Shown: positions 12,421-21,200 of the stretch, one piece after another
Position numbering within the stretch: the stretch's first letter is position 1
Layout of the letters: each line of letters opens with the position of its first letter
Source: Symbiodinium natans
Lineage: Eukaryota > Sar > Dinophyceae > Suessiales > Symbiodiniaceae
Direction of reading: 5' to 3'
Length of the DNA: 64,000 nt
NCBI GenBank assembly: GCA_905221605.1
Contig: CAJNDS010002488.1
Span: forward strand, 62,001 to 126,000
Translations under genes and position numbers: made by a program
The notes under the pieces: model-generated
Databases searched by the model: none
What the model was told of the DNA's origin: nothing
The model's input: only the letters and a program-made list of their open reading frames with translations

Positions 12421-12899
12421 GAATTTTGCAGGGCCTGAGACCTGCTCAATCGCGAGGGAACAGTCCATCTATAAAACCCTACAAACCCTAGAAAACCTCA
12501 GGGTTCAGGGTTTAGGGTAGAGCCTCATGCACCCCCTGTGATTTTTTTCGTTTGCCTCACTCGCGCTGCCGTTGGGGCAGCACGAGACTGCCTGGAATCC
12601 ACGTGCAGCTGCACCCTAGACCCAAGCTCTACACCCTGACTTTAGGGTTTAGGGTTTGGGGCCGGGGTTTAGGGTGACTATACCCATATGAAGGTTTCCG
12701 GAAATAGGGGTACCTGCTTGGGGTCCCTTTTTGCCCGTAAACCCCCATACACTCAACCAGACCCCGAAAAGCCACCACCTTGGCAGTCGCAAATCTGTGC
12801 CCACAAAGCCCTGGAACGCAGAAACAAGCTTAAGTCAGCGGAAAGGCAGGAGGGGCTTGACCCTAAACCCTCGGCTGGCCCTAAACCCTACTGACCCTA

Positions 12900-13010
12900 C
12901 AGGGTTTAGGGTTTAGGGTGGTTTAGGGGGTTTAGGGTGGTTTAGGGTGGTTTAGGGTTTAGGGTTTAGGGTTTAGGGTTTAGGTTTAGGGTTTAGGGTT
13001 TAGGGTTCGA
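12900..13010 (+). repeat. (TTTAGGG)n array
   Basis: Near-perfect heptamers with a few 6-mer and GGTTTAGGG slips. Confidence 0.95.
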
Positions 13011-13319
13011 GGACCCGGATCCCCTCACAGCGACCAACAGCCTGAACCCAAGCTCTCCAAACTCTCGACCTCCCGAGCCCACGTCCTACTCGTTTTGTAG
13101 GTTACCTGCCGATTCCTTTGAGGGTTTAGGCTCTTCAGGTAAACCCTACAAGGGTCTTCAAGGGCCCATATAGTAGCTTTAGAGCCCATATATATAGTAT
13201 ATAGGTATATGAACCCTTGGGGCTCAAACCCAAACCCTACAACCTGTGCCCCTGCGAGCTCGCGGCACACCCTGAGGAGCGACTCGTTTTTCTTCCTGCC
13301 AAGCAGCCCGAACCCCAAT

Positions 13320-13387
13320 GAATAGGGTTTGGGGTTTGGGGTTCGGGGTTCGGGGTTTGGGGTTCGGGGTTCGGGGTTTAGGGTTTA
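13320..13387 (+). repeat. (TTTGGGG / TTCGGGG)n variant array
   Basis: The heptamer variants GGGGTTT and GGGGTTC alternate as local blocks. They differ from the canonical TTTAGGG in neighbouring arrays. Confidence 0.85.
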
Positions 13388-13503
13388 GGGACGACGACCG
13401 CGCAGAAAAGACCAAGGCAACCCCTAAATGCACCCCTGGCCCAAACGCTAAACCCCCAAAGCCCTGAAGCACCCCCCCCCCTAAACCTGATCTCACCCGG
13501 CAT

Positions 13504-13585
13504 AGGGTTTAGGGTTTAGGGTTTAGGGTTTAGGGTTTAGGGTTTAGGGTTTAGGGTTTGGGGTTTAGGGTTTAGGGTTTAGGGC
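13504..13585 (+). repeat. (TTTAGGG)n array
   Basis: About eleven heptamers, one of them TTTGGGG. Confidence 0.95.
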
Positions 13586-13637
13586 TGAACTGACTTCTCC
13601 AACCTACTTGGAGGTCTATTTGTGTCGGGGAGGTCGT

Positions 13638-13726
13638 ACTTGGAGGTTCATGGGTACTTATAAGCCCACCCCTTTTCATACTTGGAGGACTTAGGGGCTG
13701 ATAAGTACAGCTACAAGTGACAATTG
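13638..13726. mobile_element. Family-4 MITE fragment
   Basis: ACTTGGAGGTTCATGGGTACTTATAAGCCCAC and, downstream, GATAAGTACAGCTACAAGTGACAATTGG match the ends and core of the more complete copy at 56874-57015. An extra CATACTTGGAGGACTT suggests a rearranged or nested copy. Confidence 0.5.
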
Positions 13727-13744
13727 GGGTGTTTAGGTATTTCT

Positions 13745-14150
13745 GGGTTTAGGGTTTAGGGGTTTGGGGGTGCAGGGGTTTGGGGTTTAGGGGTTTGAGG
13801 GTGCAGGGGTTTAGGGGTTTGGGGTTTAGGGGTTGGTTTAGGGGTTTAGGGGTTTGGGGGTGTAGGGGCTTGCCGTTTTGAGGTTTAAGGGTTTGGGGTT
13901 CTGGGGTTTACCCAGCAGCAGAGACCCAGGAAAGTAAGTTCCCCCGCAGGCCTGCGCTCAGGGTTGAGGTCTTCCGAGGTCAAGGGTTCGTTTTTAGTGT
14001 GGGAGAAAAAGGGGCTCGGAGCTCCAAGGGTATTCGCGTTTAAGTTTAGGGTTCAGGGTTCAGGGTTCAGGGTTTAGGGTTCAGGGTTCAGGGTTTAGGG
14101 TTCAGGGTTCAGGGTTCAGGGTTCAGGGTTTAGGCTTTAGGGTTTAGCAG
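13745..14150 (+). repeat. Variant telomere-like arrays (GGGGTTTA, then TTCAGGG)
   Basis: Octamer-like GGGGTTTA and GGGGTTTG units run at 13745-13915. A TTCAGGG heptamer block with interspersed TTTAGGG runs at 14044-14150. About 120 bp of non-repeat sequence separates them. Confidence 0.85.
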
Positions 14151-14316
14151 CTGTAGGAGTGCGAGCCCAGATGCCAAGCACAGCGCATGGGACGGCGCAT
14201 GAACAGTTTCTGCTGCACAGGCTGCACAGGAACAAAAGTAGGCAGCAGCTGCTACACGTTTCGTGAAACTACTTGCGTGGACCTGCTGTCGCCGCCATGG
14301 TTAGACTCGCCCTAGG

Positions 14317-15726
14317 TCACGATACAGCACCCCAGGGCACGATGGATCCATCGCCCAGAATGGCAGCAAAAGCTTCCGCAGCCCCTTGGACCTGCTGCAC
14401 GTTCTTCAGCTGTCCTTGCACCCCACTGCTGTCGCCGCCGCAAAGAGCATGGCCCCAGCTGACAACAGACCCATCGCCCAGAATGGCAGCGAAAGCCGAA
14501 TCTGCAGCTTGGATCTGCCTCACGTCTTTCAACTGACCTAGCACCGCACGACTGTCGCCACCGAAGCGACTATCGCCCCAGGTCACAGCAGACCCATCGC
14601 CCATAATAGCAGCAAAAGCGTGGTTCGTTGCTTGGATCTGCTGCACGCCTTTCAACAAATCTTTCACATCATTGCTGTCCCCCCCAAACTCAGCATCGCC
14701 CCAGGTCACAACAGACCCATCGCCCAGTATGGCCGCGAAGGCCCTCTGAGTAGCTTGGATTTGCTGCACGTCCTTCAGCAGACCTTGCACCTCACTGCTG
14801 TCACCACCAGCATAATCATAGCCCCAGGTCACAGCAGACCCATCGCCAAGAATGGCAGCAAAAGCGAGCTTGGTAGCTTGGATCTGCTGCACGCCCTGCA
14901 GCTGACCTTGCACACAACTTGTGTTGCCGCCGAATTTCGGTTTGCCCCAGGTCACAACGGAGCCATCGCCCAGAATCGCAGCAAACGCCCTGCTAGTAGC
15001 TTGGATCTGCTGCACGTCCTTCAGCTGGTCTCGCACGCCACTGCTGTCACCGCCCCAGCCAGGATTGCCCCAGGTCGCGACAGACCTGTCGCCCAGAATG
15101 GCAGCAAAAGCGAAGTCGGCAGCTTGGATCTGCCCTACGCCTTGCAGATGATGTTGCACGGCGCTGCTGTCACCACCGCTGCTAGCATGGCCCCAAGTGA
15201 CGACAGAGCCATCGCCCAGAATGGCAGCAAAAGCGGCCGCAGTTGCTTGGATCTGCTGCACGTTCTGCAGCTGGCCCTGCACCCCACTGCTGTTGCCACC
15301 ACTCTCAGCATTGCCCCAGGTCACCACGGACCCATCGCGCAGAATGGCAGCGAAAGCCGAATGGGTAGCTTGGATCTCCTTCACCTCCTTCAGCTGAGCT
15401 TGCACATCACTGCTGTCACCGCCCCAGTGAGGATTGCCCTCGGTCACGACAGACCCATCACAGAGTAGGGCCGCAAAAGCCCGACTGCCACCGCAAATGT
15501 GAACGCCCCCAACCTGCAAGGTCAGGATATCACCGTTCTGCACACTAGACTCTTCAAGAGTGGCTGCTCCATCCAGAAGGCCTCCTAAGGAGTCCAAGAG
15601 CCTGCCCCTGCCAACTGCTAGAGCCTTCTGTGCTCGGGCTCTCACGGCGTCCACGGTTTCATCCCGTTCTGCTTCCAGTGAAACCGCCCTGCCGCTCAGC
15701 AGGACCACCTCAATCGCAAGGGGCAT
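14317..15726 (-). CDS. Ubiquitin-like domain + RCC1-like repeat protein (copy A)
   Basis: A single-exon gene of 469 residues. Residues 1-75 resemble a ubiquitin fold (MPLAIEVVLLSGRAV..., then GRLLDSLGGLLDGAATLEESSVQNGDILTLQV, comparable to the ubiquitin end TLSDYNIQKESTLHLVL). About ten 41-residue units with the core AFAAILGDGSVVTWG follow, which is RCC1-like beta-propeller sequence. I chose the ATG at 15726 rather than one 21 bases upstream because copies B and E also begin M(P/S)(L/I)xIEV. The last repeat is cut short: it ends GSIVPWGAVS at a TGA, while the next frame continues VT*GESNHGGDSRS, the remains of one more repeat. Family members are often annotated HERC-like, but there is no HECT domain, so ligase activity is not supported. 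A role in protein-protein interaction is inferred. Confidence 0.85.
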   Translation of the reverse strand: MPLAIEVVLLSGRAVSLEAERDETVDAVRARAQKALAVGRGRLLDSLGGLLDGAATLEESSVQNGDILTLQVGGVHICGGSRAFAALLCDGSVVTEGNPHWGGDSSDVQAQLKEVKEIQATHSAFAAILRDGSVVTWGNAESGGNSSGVQGQLQNVQQIQATAAAFAAILGDGSVVTWGHASSGGDSSAVQHHLQGVGQIQAADFAFAAILGDRSVATWGNPGWGGDSSGVRDQLKDVQQIQATSRAFAAILGDGSVVTWGKPKFGGNTSCVQGQLQGVQQIQATKLAFAAILGDGSAVTWGYDYAGGDSSEVQGLLKDVQQIQATQRAFAAILGDGSVVTWGDAEFGGDSNDVKDLLKGVQQIQATNHAFAAIMGDGSAVTWGDSRFGGDSRAVLGQLKDVRQIQAADSAFAAILGDGSVVSWGHALCGGDSSGVQGQLKNVQQVQGAAEAFAAILGDGSIVPWGAVS

Positions 15727-15747
15727 GATGCTTCTTGGCTGCTGCAC

Positions 15748-16214
15748 TTTTGGCCATAAACCCTAGACACGCAAGGCTACTCTCAAGACAAAAAACTAAC
15801 AGTACTTGCATGTACGTAGAACATACCCCGAGAGCATAATAAATACGGTCCTACACAATGCTCAGCATCAATAACAAGCTCCAAATTTTCAAGCCCTAAG
15901 CCCTCAACCCTAAAACCTAAACCCTACACCTTCAACCCTAAACCCTAAACCCGATACCCTAACCCTAAACGCTGTTTGAGTAAATCGGCCCGAAAGACGT
16001 CCTGGACGACCTCAGAGGCCCCACAAAACACACACCCAAGAAGACACACAGAAGGACCCTAAACCTCGACCCCAACCCAAAACAAAACAGCCCTGGGCCC
16101 TGGGCCCTGAGCCCTAAGCCCTAAGATAATCCCAAAATCAAAAAAACCCTACAACCCAAAAAGCCCAAATTCCCCGAAACCCTAAAACCTTACAACCTTA
16201 ACACCTACACCCAA
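15748..16214. other. Upstream region of gene A, no gene
   Basis: Unique sequence (15748-15890) is followed by CCCTAAA variants. No TATA-like or other promoter motif is recognised; dinoflagellate promoters are poorly defined. Confidence 0.4.
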
Positions 16215-16417
16215 GCCCTAAGCCCTAAGCCCTAAGCCCTAAGCCCTAAGCCCTAAGCCCTAAGCCCTAAGCCCTAAGCCCTAAGCCCTAAGCCCTAAGC
16301 CCTAAGCCCTAAGCCCTACGCCCTACGCCCTACGCCCTACGCCCTACGCCCTACGCCCAAAGCCCAAAGCCCAAAGCTCGAGCCCTCAACCCTACACCCT
16401 ACACCCTAAACCCTAAA
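16215..16417. repeat. Blocks of heptamer variants CCCTAAG, CCCTACG, CCCAAAG
   Basis: CCCTAAG repeats about fourteen times (16215-16313), then CCCTACG about six times (16314-16356), then CCCAAAG three times (16357-16377), then canonical CCCTAAA. Each variant is homogenised in its own block. The LTR element is inserted at the right edge. Confidence 0.95.
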
Positions 16418-16422
16418 CCCGA

Positions 16423-16709
16423 TGCGGAGCTGCAATTGGTATTGTAGAAAGGAGTTAGTGTTGGAAGTTGGAAGGGTTAATGAACCCGGTAATCGTATTT
16501 GGCTCAAGATGGGCTTGAACAGAAAGCCACAAGTTCAAAAAGAAGTGCCTGGGTTCTTAGGGTTTGGTAAGGGTGTGGATTCCTTCCCCCTTTCCTTCCC
16601 CCCTGGGTTGCTCTTATCCGTGTTCTTGGTTGTTTCTTGGTTCGATCTGGGAAATATAAGTTCAGGGCGATTAGGGGAGTTGATTTCCTTCCTTGGTTGT
16701 CCCCCCGTA
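16423..16709 (+). repeat. 5' LTR (287 bp)
   Basis: Identical along its length to 24729-25015. It begins TGCGGAG and ends CCCCCCGTA, so it is TG...TA rather than the canonical TG...CA. It contains a spliced-leader-like motif at 16486-16508 and two pyrimidine-rich stretches (CCTTCCCCCTTTCCTTCCCC near 16582). A long open frame crosses the LTR but has no protein-like features. Confidence 0.95.
16486..16508 (+). promoter_or_regulatory. Spliced-leader-like motif in the 5' LTR
   Basis: The last 11 bases, TTTGGCTCAAG, match the 3' end of the dinoflagellate spliced leader (known consensus ends CCATTTTGGCTCAAG). The preceding CCGGTAATCGTA aligns to CCGTAGCCAT with two one-base insertions and three transitions. 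Its place well inside the LTR would suit a U3/R boundary. The function is inferred. Confidence 0.55.
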
Positions 16710-16721
16710 GGTTATGAGCCC
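16710..16721 (+). promoter_or_regulatory. Primer binding site, half initiator tRNA-Met type
   Basis: GGTTATGAGCCC starts at the base after the 5' LTR. Its complement GGGCTCATAACC is the anticodon stem-loop sequence of initiator tRNA-Met (as in yeast). The Drosophila copia and Ty5 primer sites target the same internal region, not the tRNA 3' end. Confidence 0.8.
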
Positions 16722-16776
16722 AAATTAGGTTCCCTGCGGTTAAGTGTTCTTTCAAGGTTTTTGGGATCAAGAAGCA

Positions 16777-18204
16777 ATGCCTTCCCCGAAGCGATGGCTC
16801 CAACTTGCCTCGGATGGTGGACAAGATGGTGGAGCTGGAAATGGTGCAGCTGAGTCTCTGGGTGAAAGAGCGGTGTTGGAAGAGGTGATTCCCGACGCTG
16901 AAGAACATCTGGAAGAGGCCTTGGTTGCAGAAAGCCCCAATGCGGGTATGAATCCCAATAGGGATATGGTTAGCAATGCTGAAGCTGAAGGACGTGCTGT
17001 TTCTGTACCGCCAAAGCCTGGTGAAAAAAGGAACTGGGATGCGACTGGTGGCATAGATCGTGAAATGGAGGTGACTGTTTTACGAGTGTTACACAAACAC
17101 GGGTACCAGCCGTCGTCTTCGACTTCGGGTCGAATGGTAGACCAAGAGTCTCAGACCGATCTGATTGGAGAAGTGCTACAAGCGACCAGGAGGCCGTTGA
17201 ACAAGATCAAAAAGGGTCCATCTTCGAGTTCCCAAGGTGGTGGAAGCGGTCACAAACAGAAGGGTGCGGACGGCTTTGAAGCTGCACCTGCTGCTGAATA
17301 CGCCATGGGGGAGGAGGAGATCCTACAGATGGAGGCTGAACGGTTGCGACAGCTGTCAGAAGAAGAGGACGAGATGCGACAGGTTTCTGAAAGGGACGGT
17401 TTTCGGAAAGACGAGCATCTGATCCAAGCGTGTGATGGCACAATGTGGGAATTGCACCTCCATGAAGATGGGAGACAATATTATTACTGCCTGGATACGC
17501 ACGAAACCAAGTGGACATTGCCGGTGGTAGGTGAAAAGGTGAAGAGTGACGAGGTGGTTGGGTCTCCTTTGGGCAATGAGCTGGAAATGGAGGCGGCACT
17601 GGATTCTTCATCCTCTACTCCGAAGACTGAGTCTACGAGGGCATTCCAGGGTAGTGTAAATAGTTTAGGTGAAAAAGATTTTTCCTCTACTATCAGGGAT
17701 AGCGGTCCTAGGGCTGATGGTGACGCCCCGACCTCGGGTTCTCCTGATGAGGAAGGGATTCCTGGGAACCAAGCCAACATCGCTGGAGCTCAACACCTGG
17801 ATCGGGAAGAAACAGAAGCGCTTTCTGAGGGTGGGGCAGCGATGGAATTGGTGGATCCAGAAGAGAAAATGCCCAATGAGGTGATCGGAACTGTGTCGGC
17901 TGCAGAAGAGCGAGTGGTGGATGTGGTACCTGTTGTTCAGGAAGGTGGTCCTGGAGATTCGGAGGATGGAGAGAAAAAGTTGTGTGTTACGACTGAGGAG
18001 GTCTCTTCGTTTGGTGCCAAGAATTCTGCCATTCAAGGGGAAAAAGAAGCTTCTGGAATAGCTGGAGACACGGATGATCTAAAAAATGAGGCCTGGAGCG
18101 CCAATGATGCGCGGGTTGATGCGCCAGATATTACCTGGAGTGCGAAGGAAGCACGGGTTGAGGTGCATGTGGTGGTACGCAGATTTGCCTGCTGCAGAAG
18201 GTGA
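16777..18204 (+). CDS. LTR-element ORF1: acidic protein with a WW domain
   Basis: 475 residues from the first ATG, 67 bases after the LTR (the open frame extends to 16744 without an ATG). Residues about 224-249 form a WW domain: W224, the YYY triplet at 235-237, W246 and P249 in the order W-x9-DGRQYYYCLDTHETKW-TLP. WW domains bind proline-rich ligands; such domains also occur in RNA-processing proteins. A glutamate-rich helical stretch lies just before it (MGEEEILQMEAERLRQLSEEEDE). The rest is acidic, low complexity and probably disordered. The final residues (RRFACCRR) break that composition, while the overlapping ORF2 frame takes it up, so ORF1 and ORF2 are probably read as one protein through a +1 shift near 18170-18180. 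The protein occupies the Gag position; I do not recognise a capsid fold. Confidence 0.75.
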   Translation: MPSPKRWLQLASDGGQDGGAGNGAAESLGERAVLEEVIPDAEEHLEEALVAESPNAGMNPNRDMVSNAEAEGRAVSVPPKPGEKRNWDATGGIDREMEVTVLRVLHKHGYQPSSSTSGRMVDQESQTDLIGEVLQATRRPLNKIKKGPSSSSQGGGSGHKQKGADGFEAAPAAEYAMGEEEILQMEAERLRQLSEEEDEMRQVSERDGFRKDEHLIQACDGTMWELHLHEDGRQYYYCLDTHETKWTLPVVGEKVKSDEVVGSPLGNELEMEAALDSSSSTPKTESTRAFQGSVNSLGEKDFSSTIRDSGPRADGDAPTSGSPDEEGIPGNQANIAGAQHLDREETEALSEGGAAMELVDPEEKMPNEVIGTVSAAEERVVDVVPVVQEGGPGDSEDGEKKLCVTTEEVSSFGAKNSAIQGEKEASGIAGDTDDLKNEAWSANDARVDAPDITWSAKEARVEVHVVVRRFACCRR

Positions 18205-21200
18205 GACAAAGGACTCCAATGATGGGTCCACTCCCATGAAGGGAGAAGCGTTGCCGTCTGGAAGTTCACCGGAAGTCGACACCGAGCGAACTACAGCAGA
18301 TGAGGCAAAGCCGTTGGCGGAGAAAAAGGGAGGTCCTGAAATCCAGGAGCACAAAAAAGATGAGCTTGTGGGACTCGTGGAGCAGGACGAGCAGTGTGAC
18401 CCAAAGGTGAAGACAAAGGATGCGCCAGGAGCCGATGATACAGAGATGGTTTCTGAAGAGCGTGTAAAGAAAGTGCCCCGAGCGGGAGCCTTGGAGTCAC
18501 CTGGGCCACATTGCTATCAAGAGGGAGATGAGATCATGGGTCTAGTGCGCTGCATCAATGGGTATGGAGCCTTTTTGGACCATGGGGATATGAATGTATT
18601 GATTCCTGCAGAAGGGAACAATGCATATCAGTTCAAGTTTGGTGATACTGTCAATGGAACAGTGAAACGAGTGGAAGATGATGGTACCATAATCTTGGAC
18701 ACCTTTCTGGTTTTGGAAGAGGACGTGGAGGACTCTTCTTCGACGCTGCGGAAGTGGAAACCCAGCGGCTGGAGTACGTGGTGGACGGATTCATGGTATG
18801 CTGGTCAATGGTACCAAGATTCCAACGGTCAATGGGACTGGAAACAGGAGGAAGAGCAATCCGATGAAGAGCTTGTGGTACAGGAGTTGTCTTCTGAAGA
18901 ACGAAAAGAAAGGCAACTTTATGGAGAAAAGATCTACAAAGCTCTTCTGGAGAATGGAAATGAAGAGGAAGCCTATGTTGGCAAAATTACTGGGATGCTG
19001 TTAGGTCGGCCGATGGAAGATTTACAGGAGTGTGTTGCGGATCAGGCATTCCTCAATGCGGAAGCTCGGCGCGCGTATGGCATCTTGCAAGATGATGGTT
19101 GGGAGCCTGATGGTACAGAAAACCCAGGTTTGGGGGAGTTAACCACCTTTTCCCGAACACAGTACCACAACGCGCTCTTCGAACTGGCACGTAGGAAAAG
19201 GAGATTTTCTCGACCAGTTGTGGGTGATGCGGTGGCAGTGGTGCTGGATCAAGGGGAAGAGGAGTTTTGGAACGCGCTTTGGTTGGACACCAAGCTATTT
19301 TTGCAGGAGCTTGATGGTGCAGTGCAATCCATGAGCAAAAGGGAGAACAAGCCAATGGAAGCCTACATGGATCCTGACCAGTACAAAAAGGCTTACATGA
19401 CACCAAAGACGGTGTTGTCACCTGGTTACAGCAAGCTGTGCAGGTTCTTCAATAAGGGAAGGTGTCGCAATGGCGATGGGTGTCCCTATGAGCATCGTCG
19501 GTACGGTGAAGGTTGGCCAGAAGGGGGGTCAACTGATCCAAAGAATAGCCAAGAAGCTGATGATGAGGACGGGAACATCGGTGACCCTCCCACAGAGGAA
19601 GGTACAGTGGATGAGGCACAGCAGGAGCGGGAGGATTTAGCCTTCCGGGCCAAGTACAATTTTGGCAAAGGTGCATCAAAGGGTGAGCCTACGTCAGGTG
19701 AGCCAAAAGGTCGGCTGTGCTTGTATTACAATCAAGGTGCTTGTAAATATGGGACTGCATGCAGGTACCTTCACAACGATGATGTAGCATTGGAAGGGAC
19801 TTGGGAGCCCGGCAAATCTTGGGACAATGCTTCCAGGAAGGCGCTAAGGGACGCAGGGCTCCACCATTGCTGTTTCGATTATTACCTCAGAGGACGTTGC
19901 CGGAAAGGGTCAAATTTCTGCAAGTACTCCCACGACGAGATGTCAGAGGAGCGGCTGACACTCCTGAAACACCTGGTACACGTGGCCAATCAGGTCCGGT
20001 TTGAAAAGGAGAGAGGATGGGAGATCTCGGACAGAAGCACTTTTCAGCCACCTGCAAGTGGGGGAGCTGAATCTTCCTCATCCTCGGCACCAAAAGCACA
20101 GCAAATGACCAATGTGTCACAAAAAGATGGTGAAAAAGGTATTCTGGATGAAGTAGAAGCTGATGAGCAAAAGAATTCGGTGGCTGCATCCACTAGTACT
20201 CAGCTTCACAATCCGGAGGAGCCGATTGAAAATTGGATGGCTCGCAACGCACACCTGTGGGTGTATACCCCTCATGTAAGTGAGGTGATGATTACGCTTG
20301 GTGTGACCAATGTGTCGGACTTGCAAGAGTTCATCTTTGTGGAAGATTTGGTTGACAAAGGGATCAACAAAGTGACCGCATGCAAAATTCTGCAATTGGT
20401 GGGTGAGGTCCGATATCGACCGGGAGGACCGGAAAAGGCAGTTCCTTCTGATGCATCTGTACGGGTACAACAATCTTCTGGGAACAAAGGGACTGGAAGA
20501 GCGGCGGTGCGAACCCTCACTCAGGTGCGTGAAGCTGAAGACTCCGGTGCAAAAACTATGCCGAGAGGTTCCTATCGGGAGCTTTTTGATAAGGTCAGGT
20601 ACCGTGATGGTTGGACGCTTGCGCAGAGGTCTCCGTTGTGCGTACAGAAGCTGCGGTTGGTGGGAGTTGGAATGCCGCCGGTGAATCCACCAACGAAAAA
20701 GTATCGGTCAAGATCAAACCCTGTAAGAAGGGGAAGGCCCTTGCTGGACAAAAAACAGGTGCGACAGGTGCCACGATCTCGGTCACAACGACGAGTGCAA
20801 CTGGCGGAAGTGGTGGAAAAACCGAAGCCACTGGAGCCGGTGAAACCTCGTGGTGGTTTGTCGTATCCATTCAGCAGAGCGTGGGCAGATGTGGTGGATG
20901 ATGATGACCAGGCGGAGGCTTTGGTCTCGTATGCCGCTTCCTCAAGCGATTCAAGCGAGGAGGAGACCAATGCGGTACAACGCCTGAAGGAACTCTTTTT
21001 GCAAGAAAGGGATTCGTGGAGAACTGCGAGTCGTGGCAATGTTCCACAAAGTGGTTCTTCAGGCTCCAATGATGGGCCGAAAAAATCGGTTCACCTTGGC
21101 GAAGGGCGCGACAAAGCGTCGCGGGGGGAGACCCGCCAAGAAGTGACTTCACAAGTTTTTTCGCTACCACAACCTTCTCGTCGAGCTGAACGGTCTCAAA

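Noticed and set aside
14620-15468. Plus-strand open frame antisense to gene A (similar ones over genes B, C and E)
   Set aside because: Mirror frames created by the repetitive codon pattern of the RCC1 units; the minus strand has the ubiquitin-like domain and conserved VVTWG repeats.
16422-16853. Open frame spanning the 5' LTR
   Set aside because: It starts in the target duplication, repeats in the 3' LTR and lacks domain-like composition; it is LTR sequence.
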